Assembly: GCF_027625475.1 (NCBI RefSeq)
Contig: NZ_CP115174.1
Span: 3,504,501 to 3,568,500 of the forward strand
Length of the DNA stretch: 64,000 nt
Reading direction: 5' to 3'
Source of the DNA: Sphingomonas abietis
Lineage (GTDB): Bacteria; Pseudomonadota; Alphaproteobacteria; Sphingomonadales; Sphingomonadaceae
A model generated the notes under the pieces. That model was not told the DNA's origin. It worked only from the letters and a program-made list of their open reading frames with translations, and ran no database searches. The position numbers were made by a program, and so were the translations under genes. Numbering within the stretch: the first letter of the stretch is position 1; every line of letters starts with the position of its first letter. This document shows positions 48,531 through 56,979 of this stretch, piece by piece.

Positions 48531-48545
48531 GAACATTGCTAGAAC
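48531..48545. promoter_or_regulatory. LexA/SOS box of the alphaproteobacterial type
   Basis: GAAC-ATTGCTA-GAAC is an exact GAAC-N7-GAAC direct repeat, the known LexA site of alphaproteobacteria. It sits 47 bases upstream of the Avs start and about 235 bases upstream of drt3a. An adjoining dyad, CTAGAA-CATTCT-TTCTAG (48539-48556), overlaps it. Control of the Avs gene is the simpler reading because of distance. Confidence 0.55.
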
Positions 48546-48629
48546 ATTCTTTCTAGGGCGTCTATATGCAGTCCGGCGGCCTCGGGCCCGTTCTTTGCCG
48601 TTCCGGTTTTGAATGCAAAAATGGATTAA

Positions 48630-48663
48630 GCTGCCGTTCGTTTGCGCTGCAGCAGACGGCAGC
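48630..48663. repeat. Palindromic element upstream of the DRT3 cassette
   Basis: GCTGCCGT (48630-48637) and ACGGCAGC (48656-48663) form an 8-bp inverted repeat around an 18-base loop that contains a further small dyad. The sequence AAGCTGCCGTTC here (48628-48639) recurs exactly at 52423-52434 downstream of the cassette. It resembles dispersed sphingomonad intergenic palindromes. Confidence 0.5.
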
Positions 48664-48779
48664 AGCCGCCAAAGAGCCCGACATTCTCGGTCTAGAAACC
48701 GCTTCCCGAACCCCGTCCCTGTGGGATAACCGTCTTCCTGAACGCCAACGGAGGCGAACCCCAGGATGTCAGTTTAGTA

Positions 48780-50126
48780 ATGCTTGATCAGATGTTTACA
48801 GCGGATAACTTCCGCCGCATCTATGACGCCGAGAACCGCAAAGGTCTCGATCTGGCGAGCCGTTACTTCCCGACGCTCGAACCGCTCACATTGGCTGTCC
48901 GCGACAAGGTGCAGGACATCCGTGACCACCGCGCCAATCAGGCGACCATGGCGGCAGATGTTTTCGAGGCAACCTTACTCGACCTGAAAAAGAAACTTGC
49001 AGACGCGAAGGCGGAAAAATCGGCAGCCGTCGATACGCTGATGGACGAGATCAGCCACAAGGTACTCAAACCCTCCTTCAAAATCGATCTTTCTAAAAAG
49101 GACGGTCCGAACGGAAAGCCGGTTTTCTGCATCGATGCCGAGCCCGAAACCTTCTTCATCATTAAGCAGCTCCAGCACAACATCAACCGCATCTACGGGG
49201 TCAAGCAAGCGAACCGGCACGACCTTGTCTGTCAGGTTCGCGATATCCTCGGGGGCACATTTCCATTTGAGTTGATTCGAACCGATATCTCGTCATTTTA
49301 CGAGAGCATTGACAGGAAAAAGCTGCTCGAAAAGCTGGACAGCGACCAGCTTCTAAGCTCGACTTCGAAGAAGTACATCAAGCAAATCCTTGTTTCCTAT
49401 GGCGCGAAATCCGGCACCGCCGTCGGTGTTCCGCGCGGAGTAGGCATCAGTGCCTACCTCGCCGAATTTTACCTGCGCCCGGTAGATAGCGACATCCGGG
49501 CAATCCCCGGCCTGGTTCTCTATTGCCGCTTCGTCGATGATATCGTGGCCGTCTTCGCGCGGCCCCCGGCTGGCAACAGCCTCGGCTCCTATAAGGACCG
49601 GATCATCGACATCTTGGGCCAGCACGCGCTGGCGAATAATGCGGCGAAGACAGATGAGTTCGTCTTCCCGGACCCGAACCCACAGACGTTCGAATATCTC
49701 GGTTACAAATTCAGCATTACCGCCGGAAAGTGCGAGATCGGTCCCAGCACTGCGAAGGTAGAAAAATATCGCACGCGCATGAGGGCGGCGTTCGAGGAGT
49801 ATTGGTTAGAGCGCTCGCTGCGCACGCGGCGCGCCTACCGCGAACTTATCTGGCGAATCAAATTCCTGACCGGCAACACGCGGCTGTCGAACAGCAAGTC
49901 GCGGGCCGCCACCGGCATCTACTACAACAACTCGATCGCAACCGATCTGACCAGCTTCGGCCAGCTTGACCAAGAGCTGAAGGCGCTGATCGCGACCTTG
50001 CACAGCAGCAGCCTGCAAAAGCAGTTGAAAAAGCTCAAATTCACCACCGGCTTCGAACAGCGCCGCTATCATCATTTTAGCGCGCGGGAATTGCAAACGA
50101 TAGTGAGGGCCTGGAAACATGCCTAA
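48780..50126 (+). CDS. drt3a: Drt3a-like antiphage reverse transcriptase
   Basis: A 448-residue reverse transcriptase. Palm motifs are seen: RTDISSFYESI (catalytic Asp at about residue 168), the RT4 region VPRGVGISAYLAEFYL, and the YxDD equivalent CRFVDDIVAVF (about residues 248-258). The thumb begins with FEYLGYKF. There is no maturase domain and no sign of group II intron or retron structure. Together with the second, overlapping RT gene it fits defence-associated DRT type 3, which pairs a UG3 and a UG8 enzyme. Its codon use is less GC-rich than its neighbours. The stop overlaps the next start by 8 bases. Confidence 0.85.
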   Translation: MLDQMFTADNFRRIYDAENRKGLDLASRYFPTLEPLTLAVRDKVQDIRDHRANQATMAADVFEATLLDLKKKLADAKAEKSAAVDTLMDEISHKVLKPSFKIDLSKKDGPNGKPVFCIDAEPETFFIIKQLQHNINRIYGVKQANRHDLVCQVRDILGGTFPFELIRTDISSFYESIDRKKLLEKLDSDQLLSSTSKKYIKQILVSYGAKSGTAVGVPRGVGISAYLAEFYLRPVDSDIRAIPGLVLYCRFVDDIVAVFARPPAGNSLGSYKDRIIDILGQHALANNAAKTDEFVFPDPNPQTFEYLGYKFSITAGKCEIGPSTAKVEKYRTRMRAAFEEYWLERSLRTRRAYRELIWRIKFLTGNTRLSNSKSRAATGIYYNNSIATDLTSFGQLDQELKALIATLHSSSLQKQLKKLKFTTGFEQRRYHHFSARELQTIVRAWKHA

Positions 50127-52188
50127 GCGCCGTGTCTCCCTCACGCACCGGAAACAACGCTCGATCCTCACGGACATGCTGCCGTTCGAGGTGCCCCCAA
50201 CGTTCTCCAACCGGGGCTATTATCGCTTCCTGCGCGATAACAGCGTCGAGATTGAGAAAGGCCAATTGCGCTGGGTTTGCGAGACCGACGCGCTTGACCG
50301 CACGATGCAGCTTCTGTTCGGCATCAAAGCCGGAACGCCCATCACCGCTGAGGCCGTGACCGAATGGGGCAAGGAGAAGACCAGACGGTCGGTGCCCTAC
50401 AACAAGTGCGAAATGGCGACGATACCGTTCAATTTCAGGGTCGCGCACAATCTGGACGGTCGCACCTTGAGCGTCGTCCATCCGCGCAATCAGGTAGCGG
50501 TCGCGAGCTTCTACGCCAACCATAGCGCGCTAATCATCTACCACACGTCGCTTAGCGAATTTTCGATCCGCCGCCCGGTGTCAGTATCCCGTTATGCCTA
50601 TTTCAAGGACAAGTTGCATGAAGAGCGGCTGGATTCCGTGGCGGGGCTGGAAGAGGAGAATCGCGAGTACGAGCAGCTCGGCTCCTATTTCGTCTACCGG
50701 AAATACCGGAACATTCACCGCTTCTTCGAGTCCTACAAATATCATCGCAGCGAGAAAAAGTACGACGCGATGGTGCAGATCGACGTCAGCAAGTGTTTCG
50801 ACAGCATCTACACCCATTCGCTGCCCTGGGCCGTGCTGGGCAAGGACCAGACAAAATTCAAGCTGGAGGATTCCAAGCGCACTTTCGGAGGGCGCTTTGA
50901 CGCGCTCATGCAGAATCTGAATCACAAAGAGACCAATGGCATCGTCATCGGTCCCGAATTTTCGCGGATTTTTGCCGAGATCATTTTGCAGTCGGTCGAT
51001 GCCGAGCTGCTGCGGCAGTTGGCGAAGGCCAATCTGCGCCACAAGGTGGATTACGAAATCTTCCGCTACGTCGATGACTTCTTCATTTTCTACAATGAGG
51101 AGTCCACGCAGCTCAAAGTTTTCGAGACGCTTCAGGAGATCCTCAAGGGCAAGAAGCTCAGCATCAACACCGCTAAAATCAAGCATTACAATAAGCCGAT
51201 CATCACCGAAATCACGATTGCCAAGGAGCGGGTTTCCGCGCTTCTTAACGACGAGATCAACCCGGCCTGCGAGCAAGAGCCGCTGGCCGACCCCGCCAAG
51301 CCGCCACAGAAGAAGCTGGTCTGCGGCATCAATGCGAACCGTCTGATCATCCGCTACAAGGCTGCGATCAAGGAAGCCGGCGTCACATACTCCGACCTGC
51401 TGAATTACACGTTCGCGATCATCGAGAACAAAATCGAAAAGCTCTCGAAGGCGTACGTTGAGAGCGAAAAAACGGACCGGGACCGCAAGTGTCTGTCCAA
51501 TGCACTGCTGGCGATCATGGAGTTTGCGTTTTTCGCCTATTCCGCGAGCCCAAAGGTCAATCATACCATCCGCATCTGCCGGATGATCGCGGCTTCGGTG
51601 GACTTCGTCCACGCACAGCGACTACATTACGAGAATAAGCATCTTCTGTTTAAGTATGTCCACGACAATGTGATGCAGCAACTCGAAAAGAATACGATGA
51701 GCGAGCATCGCGAGGTGGAAAGCCTCTACCTGTTGATTTCGCTCTCGCAGATCGGACGGGAATACTGGCTACCGGTCTCCGTTCTGCTGCGGCATTTTCT
51801 GATCCAGGAGGAAGAGAAGACCGGAAATTACATCCGCCCCACCGGTTTCATGAACCATTTTTCGATAACGATCCTGCTGTCTTATATCAAACACAAGGTC
51901 AGGTACGCGAAGCTGAAAGCCTTCATCGAAGCGGAAATCCTAGCCAAGCTCCATTATATGAAGGCGCATTGTCCCGACGACGCCGAGACGCTGATCATGC
52001 TGCTCGACCTCATCGTTTGCCCCTACATCAGCAGCCCTACCAAAGACGCCATCGGCGCGATTTTCGGGCTGGACGCCGCCGGCCTGGCTGCCGTTCAGGC
52101 GACCAACGACCATTGGTTCACCGCTTGGGGCGACAAGTTCAACCTCGGTAAAGAGCTGGACGCCAAGCGCAGCCGTGAGGTATATTAA
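50119..52188 (+). CDS. drt3b: Drt3b-like antiphage reverse transcriptase
   Basis: A 689-residue second reverse transcriptase. Its palm motifs are QIDVSKCFDSIY (catalytic Asp at about residue 222) and FRYVDDFFIFYN (about residues 314-325), with NGIVIGPEFSRIFAEIIL between them. A long helical C-terminal domain (about residues 400-689) has no recognisable enzymatic motif and is typical of UG RTs that dimerise or bind RNA. It is translationally coupled to drt3a by an 8-base overlap. The two enzymes and a small RNA form the DRT3 complex in published systems. Confidence 0.85.
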   Translation: MPKRRVSLTHRKQRSILTDMLPFEVPPTFSNRGYYRFLRDNSVEIEKGQLRWVCETDALDRTMQLLFGIKAGTPITAEAVTEWGKEKTRRSVPYNKCEMATIPFNFRVAHNLDGRTLSVVHPRNQVAVASFYANHSALIIYHTSLSEFSIRRPVSVSRYAYFKDKLHEERLDSVAGLEEENREYEQLGSYFVYRKYRNIHRFFESYKYHRSEKKYDAMVQIDVSKCFDSIYTHSLPWAVLGKDQTKFKLEDSKRTFGGRFDALMQNLNHKETNGIVIGPEFSRIFAEIILQSVDAELLRQLAKANLRHKVDYEIFRYVDDFFIFYNEESTQLKVFETLQEILKGKKLSINTAKIKHYNKPIITEITIAKERVSALLNDEINPACEQEPLADPAKPPQKKLVCGINANRLIIRYKAAIKEAGVTYSDLLNYTFAIIENKIEKLSKAYVESEKTDRDRKCLSNALLAIMEFAFFAYSASPKVNHTIRICRMIAASVDFVHAQRLHYENKHLLFKYVHDNVMQQLEKNTMSEHREVESLYLLISLSQIGREYWLPVSVLLRHFLIQEEEKTGNYIRPTGFMNHFSITILLSYIKHKVRYAKLKAFIEAEILAKLHYMKAHCPDDAETLIMLLDLIVCPYISSPTKDAIGAIFGLDAAGLAAVQATNDHWFTAWGDKFNLGKELDAKRSREVY

Positions 52189-52492
52189 TTCCGGCGCTCC
52201 GCTCTACCCTTAATGGCTGTTGGCAGCTCACACACAAGCGCCCACCTATCCCCTGTATCAATCGGGGGTCGGGTAATGGGACGGTCGGAGCGGGCCGTTT
52301 CCTGCCCCATCATCATCGACCACTGTCGAAAGCGTCCGCGCCGCTGGCGACCGGTCGTTGCAACATCTTGCGCGGGATGACTGTGCCCCCATTCGCGCCG
52401 AGCGAACGGCTGCTTCTTGCAGAAGCTGCCGTTCAAAGCTTGATAGGCGAACGACACATTCTGGTCGAAAGCGGTCTCCGGATAAGTGCGGA
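52189..52492 (+). ncRNA. Candidate DRT3 non-coding RNA region with ACACAC tract
   Basis: These 304 bases after drt3b have no coding frame that continues a gene. They hold CACACACA at 52229-52236 in GCTCACACACAAGCG, and a strong hairpin at 52404-52434. As I recall the DRT3 literature, the Drt3a enzyme copies an ACACAC-like template in a companion RNA, so this tract is the best candidate I see in either flank of the cassette. The ends given are the gap edges, not RNA ends. Confidence 0.4.
52404..52434. repeat. Strong hairpin, related to the palindrome before drt3a
   Basis: GAACGGCTGCTTCT and AGAAGCTGCCGTTC form 14-bp arms with one mismatch and a three-base loop. The right arm shares AAGCTGCCGTTC with 48628-48639. 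No T run follows, so it is not a classical terminator. It may be a REP-like element, or the closing stem of the candidate RNA. Confidence 0.6.
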
Positions 52493-53107
52493 TCAAGCCA
52501 GCCTTGAGCGTAGTTGATGCAGGGTTTCGACAAACCCTGCGGAGGCTTGATCAAAGCGTTCGGCTCCAACATCGAAAAACCATTCGCGCACTGACGGAAG
52601 ATGGGTCTGCCCGCATCCTTCCAGTGCAATCTTTAGGTCGATCGCACGCATCAGGGCGCCGAGCATCCGATTGGCTGCGCCAGACGTCTGTTCACCGGTG
52701 AGGCCGCTGTCGAGCATGCTCGGCGCGAAGGCTACGCGCGCGGCGCCCTTGAGGTTCGCCATAGTATAGGCGATCGCAACCGCGCCTCCGACTACCTCGG
52801 TCGACCAGACATCGGGATCGCCCAAGCCGATCACCAGAACCGCCCCGGCATTTATTACAGGGGGCGCTCGATCGATCAGCAGCGTTTCGCCTCGCGTCGC
52901 CTGAAAGAGTCCGGCTGTTCGGACCGAAAGCAGCCGGCCGCCCAAAGCCGCGTCGAGATGCGCCAGACCTCCAGTCGGCAGGGCGCCGCGCGCCTCACGC
53001 GCGAACATGCACGCGCAGGAGAGATCCACGGCCGCGGCCACACCGTCCCAGGCGGCGACGTGGATGTCGACGCCCGCATATGTCCCGACTAATCGGCGCT
53101 CGGTCAT
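52493..53107 (-). CDS. Peptidase M17 N-terminal-like protein without a peptidase domain
   Basis: About 204 residues resembling only the N-terminal (macro-like) domain of leucyl aminopeptidases: ALPTGGLAHLDAALGGRL, then VLVIGLGDPDVWSTEVVG and GALMRAIDLKIAL. The metal-binding catalytic domain is absent. The ATG at 53107 lies 22 bases after the stop of a large histidine kinase gene, so the two are probably one operon and this protein may signal with that kinase. The last 50 bases encode a perfect 9-bp inverted repeat (52519-52540). Confidence 0.65.
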   Translation of the reverse strand: MTERRLVGTYAGVDIHVAAWDGVAAAVDLSCACMFAREARGALPTGGLAHLDAALGGRLLSVRTAGLFQATRGETLLIDRAPPVINAGAVLVIGLGDPDVWSTEVVGGAVAIAYTMANLKGAARVAFAPSMLDSGLTGEQTSGAANRMLGALMRAIDLKIALEGCGQTHLPSVREWFFDVGAERFDQASAGFVETLHQLRSRLA

Positions 53108-53129
53108 TGAACGCTTCGCTCCACCGTCA

Positions 53130-56100
53130 TCATTCCGCGTATGCGCGCCGCGCCGGAAGCGAAAGGCGGATGCGCGTTCCCTTCCCCGGCGCATCCCCAA
53201 TCTCGATCTTCGACCCCATTCGCGCGCTGCGTTCGCGCATGCCGACCAGCCCGTAATGCCCCTCGCGGCCGCCGCTGACCTTCACCTCAGCGGGCAACCC
53301 CAAGCCGTCGTCGGTTACTGTGACGACGAGGCGGCGCCCGCCATAGTCGATCGAGATCTTGAGCGCGGTCGCCTTGGCGTGTCGCACCGCATTGGCGAGA
53401 GCCTCGGAGGCGATTTGTGCGATATCGTCGGCAATCGGCGGCGAGAGCCTGCGCGCCGTCCCCGAAACCTCGATGTCCCACGTCATCGGCGGAAAGACGA
53501 TCATCGACGCATCGTCGCTCAGGCGTTCGCGCAGATCGACCGGCCCGCTGTCGTTGCGCAGATCCCGGACCCGCTCGCGCCCGTCGGCGAGAACATCGTC
53601 GGCACGTTCGAGCGCCGTCACCAGATTGTCGCGCGCCTTGTGCTGATCGGGAAGCAGCTCGGCGACCGCCTGGAACCGAAGCACGAGGCCGTGGAACCCT
53701 TGAAGAAGCGTATCGTGGAGTTCTCGCGCGATCCTTTCGCGCTCTGCGTGCCGGTCCTGGAGGCGTTGCCGGGCGGTCGCCGAGACCACTGTCCAGCGCC
53801 ACCGCACCAGCGCGACAACGCCGGCAAGCACGACGAACGCTAGCAGCGCCTTGAACCACCAGGTCTGCCAGAAGAAGGGCGCAATCGTGAACGACATCGT
53901 GGCACCGGTCTGGTTCCAGACGCCGTCCGCATTGGCCGCGATGACGGCAAAACGGTAGGTGCCAGGCGCCAACTCGGTATAGCTTGCCTCTCTGCGCGTG
54001 CCGGCATCGACCCAATCCGCATCGACGCCGGAAAGGCGATAGCGATATCGGTTCTGGAGCGCATTGGTGAGGCTCAGTGCCGCAAATCCGAGCCGTACCT
54101 GCGTCGTCCCTGCAGGAAGCGACACATCGGCGCCGGCATAGCTGTGCCCCCGCGCTTCAAGGGCTGTGATCGAGACGGGTGGAGGCAGCGTGTCGGGACG
54201 CAATCGGCTGGGATCGACGCGGACCAGACCGGCATTGGTCGAGAACCACAATCGTCCGCGCCCGTCGAGCTTGGCATCGGCGGCGGTGAAGACGTTGGGT
54301 CGCCCAAGAATGCCTTCGCTACCGCCGATCCTTTGCGCGGCGATCGGACCGCCCGGACGGACGAAAGCGGCATCGAGATCGCTCGCGCGCACGCGAAAGA
54401 TGCCCTCTGCCGCGATGATCCAGACATAGCCGCCCTGGACAAGAATGCCGTTGGTGTTCGCGAGCCAGGGATAGGTTGCGGCGCTGAGCGTCGAGAAGCG
54501 TTTGCCGTCGAATCGGATCAGTCCGGCCTCCCCACCCAGATACCAATAGGGGCCGAGATGCTCCATCAGCTTGACCGGGCCGATCTTGATCTGCGCTGGC
54601 GCGAGCAGCAGATGCTCACCCGCCGCATCGAGGAGCGAAAGGCCGTTCTTGGCCTGGTAAGCGAGGAGACGGCCACCGCCCGCATCCGCGATGAAGCTGC
54701 GAACCGGCCACTGCGTCTGCTTCTGCCAATTGCCACCGTCGAAGCGCGCGATGCCCAACCCCGCCGTGGCTTCCCAGATCTTGCCCTGGGCGTCGATCAC
54801 GCAACTGGCTGATGCGCGCCGCTCCTTGGCGAAGGCTTGGCGCAACACGTCCTGCTTGCCGTGCTGGTCACGATAGGTGCCGTTATCGGTCAGCACCCAG
54901 ACGAGATCGTTCGGGCCGGTGCAGATGCCGCCGATCGTGTAGGGGATCTTAAGGGCGCGCGCGACGCCCGCGCCGACCCCATAGGCATCGACGTCGGTGC
55001 CGACATAGATCGCGCCATTGCCCGACCGGCTCGACGTGATGCCGGTCAGTAGGCGCCCGGGGATCGGCTCGATGAAGATCGCCGAGCGAACGAAGCGGTC
55101 AAGCCCGTCATAGCCGCCGGCCCAGATATTGCCTTCGCGATCTCGGAAAAGCGTCTGGGCATTGACGTCGGGGGACAGGTTGCGGGTCTTCTCATCGCCA
55201 CGCTCCAGCACCCGGATCAGGCCGCCATTCTCGCCCGCGACCCATATCATCCCGTCATCGTCGACGAGCAGGCCATGCTGTCCGCCGCGCGTTCCACCAG
55301 CGATATCATGCGTCTCGATCCGATCGACCATCTTGGTGCCGATCACTTCCCTGAGACTCCAGCCGTTCACCAGCCACAGCTTGCCGCCAGAGCCTTCGGC
55401 AAAAGCTGGAGCCTGATCGAAATCTATAGGAACGGGGATGGCAGGGCCGCGCCCATGAGGATATTTGAACAGCGAGAAGAAGTGCGCTGTCCAGAGCGTC
55501 CCGTCGCGTGCCAGATAGAGCCCCAGCAGCGGATCGGTGCTTCCATCGGCCGCGAGGACGCTCCAGCGGCCATGCTCGAATTTGTAGACCTGGGTACCGC
55601 TCGCGTCGCTGACGCCGATCCATATTTCGCCGTTCGGGCCTAAGAGGATCCGAGTCACATTCCCGCGTAGCCTCGGCACGTTGACCTTGGTCAGCCGGCC
55701 ACCTGCGTAGCGCGCGACGCCGCCTGAGCGATATCCCACCCACACGCTACCGTCGGGCGCGGCCGCCACCGTATTGACCTGTTGTGACCGGCTGGGATCA
55801 AACGCATCAGGGTTCACCTGGACGAAAGTGATGCCGTCAAATCGGAACAACCCTCGCGACGAACCCAGCCAGAGATACCCGTCGGGCGTTTGCGTGATGG
55901 CACGTATGTTAGGCGGTGCTGCGTCGGCGGCCGACCAGTGCGTCCGGTAATATCCCGGCACGCCTTGTACGCCCGCAGCACACGGGAAGGCGAGTGCAGC
56001 GACCAGCGTGAGCCATAGCCAGCACCTTACGGCAGTGGTGGTCGACCTGAACCGCGATGCCGCTAAACACACCAGAACCCCTGCCCCCACCCGGCCATTC

Positions 56101-56141
56101 GTCCGAAATCTATCACGCGCGGCGCGCGCCGCCACACGCAC
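53130..56141 (-). CDS. Sensor histidine kinase with beta-propeller and Y_Y_Y domain
   Basis: About 1000 residues. It has the same plan as the kinase at 26819: an exported N-terminus (LWLTLVAALAFPCAAG), propeller repeats such as DGYLWLGSSRGLFRFDG and GSVWVGYRSGGVARY, a Y_Y_Y domain ending NADGVWNQTG, one transmembrane helix (FKALLAFVVLAGVVALVRW), a HisKA_3 domain with the phospho-His in ARELHDTLLQG (about residue 809), and a HATPase with SEALANAVRHA and DDGLGLP. No response regulator is adjacent. The true start is uncertain; the first 35 residues of the longest frame look non-coding. Confidence 0.88.
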   Translation of the reverse strand: MRVAARAARDRFRTNGRVGAGVLVCLAASRFRSTTTAVRCWLWLTLVAALAFPCAAGVQGVPGYYRTHWSAADAAPPNIRAITQTPDGYLWLGSSRGLFRFDGITFVQVNPDAFDPSRSQQVNTVAAAPDGSVWVGYRSGGVARYAGGRLTKVNVPRLRGNVTRILLGPNGEIWIGVSDASGTQVYKFEHGRWSVLAADGSTDPLLGLYLARDGTLWTAHFFSLFKYPHGRGPAIPVPIDFDQAPAFAEGSGGKLWLVNGWSLREVIGTKMVDRIETHDIAGGTRGGQHGLLVDDDGMIWVAGENGGLIRVLERGDEKTRNLSPDVNAQTLFRDREGNIWAGGYDGLDRFVRSAIFIEPIPGRLLTGITSSRSGNGAIYVGTDVDAYGVGAGVARALKIPYTIGGICTGPNDLVWVLTDNGTYRDQHGKQDVLRQAFAKERRASASCVIDAQGKIWEATAGLGIARFDGGNWQKQTQWPVRSFIADAGGGRLLAYQAKNGLSLLDAAGEHLLLAPAQIKIGPVKLMEHLGPYWYLGGEAGLIRFDGKRFSTLSAATYPWLANTNGILVQGGYVWIIAAEGIFRVRASDLDAAFVRPGGPIAAQRIGGSEGILGRPNVFTAADAKLDGRGRLWFSTNAGLVRVDPSRLRPDTLPPPVSITALEARGHSYAGADVSLPAGTTQVRLGFAALSLTNALQNRYRYRLSGVDADWVDAGTRREASYTELAPGTYRFAVIAANADGVWNQTGATMSFTIAPFFWQTWWFKALLAFVVLAGVVALVRWRWTVVSATARQRLQDRHAERERIARELHDTLLQGFHGLVLRFQAVAELLPDQHKARDNLVTALERADDVLADGRERVRDLRNDSGPVDLRERLSDDASMIVFPPMTWDIEVSGTARRLSPPIADDIAQIASEALANAVRHAKATALKISIDYGGRRLVVTVTDDGLGLPAEVKVSGGREGHYGLVGMRERSARMGSKIEIGDAPGKGTRIRLSLPARRAYAE

Positions 56142-56156
56142 CGCCGCGCGTGACTA

Positions 56157-56867
56157 TCAGGCAGGCACGACCGTGGACGCAACCGCTTCGAGAATGACGT
56201 CGGCGACCTGCTCGGGCATCGACAGCAGGCTGAGGTGGCCGGCCTTCAGTTCGACCGTCTTTGCCTTCATGGCAGCGGCCAGCTCGCGCTCAAGATCGAC
56301 GCTGACGATGCGATCCTCGCTCGACACGATGTAGAAGGTCGGGCGATTCTCCCAGGCGGCCTCGGTGATTTTGTCGCCGAAGGTGCTGGCCGCGAGCGGC
56401 GGCTGGAGCACCGCCAGCGTCCGCGCTTCGATCTCGGGCAGATCCTGGGCGACGTCCGAGATCCAGCCCTCGACGTTGAGCTTGAGGAAGCCCGCGCCGT
56501 CGTTGCTGATATGGCTGAGCGCGGGAGGCGACGGATGGCGGCCGACCTGTTCGCCGACCGTTTCACCGGCCTTGGGCGCGAAGGCGGCGACGAATACCAT
56601 CGACTTCACCTTGGGGTCGTTGCCGGCCTCGGTAATGACGGCGCCGCCCCAGCTATGGCCGACCAGCACGATCGGGCCGTCAATGGCGTCGATCGCGCGC
56701 TTGGTCGCCGCGACGTCGTCGGCGAGCGATGTGGTCGGGTTCTGCACAGCGACCACCGGGATGTTCTCGGCAAGCAAGATCGGAATGACGCGCTGCCAGC
56801 TCGAACCGTCGGCCCAGGCGCCATGGACGAGAACGACGGTGGGTGCTGCGGGTGATTGGCCAGTCAT
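56157..56867 (-). CDS. Alpha/beta hydrolase
   Basis: A 236-residue alpha/beta hydrolase fold protein. The oxyanion-region HG lies in VVLVHGAWADGSSW, the nucleophile elbow in LVGHSWGG (Ser), and the catalytic His in KAGHLSLLS near the C-terminus, with the acid in SSEDRIV. These features fit small esterase-like members close to the EstC/salicylate-esterase-like group. The ATG at 56867 has GGAG upstream on the minus strand. The longer frame to 57167 is not coding-like. It follows the FAD monooxygenase gene by about 110 bases and might share its transcript. Confidence 0.83.
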   Translation of the reverse strand: MTGQSPAAPTVVLVHGAWADGSSWQRVIPILLAENIPVVAVQNPTTSLADDVAATKRAIDAIDGPIVLVGHSWGGAVITEAGNDPKVKSMVFVAAFAPKAGETVGEQVGRHPSPPALSHISNDGAGFLKLNVEGWISDVAQDLPEIEARTLAVLQPPLAASTFGDKITEAAWENRPTFYIVSSEDRIVSVDLERELAAAMKAKTVELKAGHLSLLSMPEQVADVILEAVASTVVPA

Positions 56868-56979
56868 GATCTGCTGCTCCGAAATATTGTGGTCTCTCGG
56901 CCAAGCTACCGGCAGCGGTCTCGCCGCTCTTGTCGGAACGGGTGATGGTTTGCCGATCCGTGCGCCACTCGAGCACAAT

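Noticed and set aside
52519..52540. Perfect 9-bp inverted repeat, GCAGGGTTT to AAACCCTGC
   Set aside because: Lies inside the 3' coding end of the M17-N-like gene and has no T run, so not counted as a terminator.
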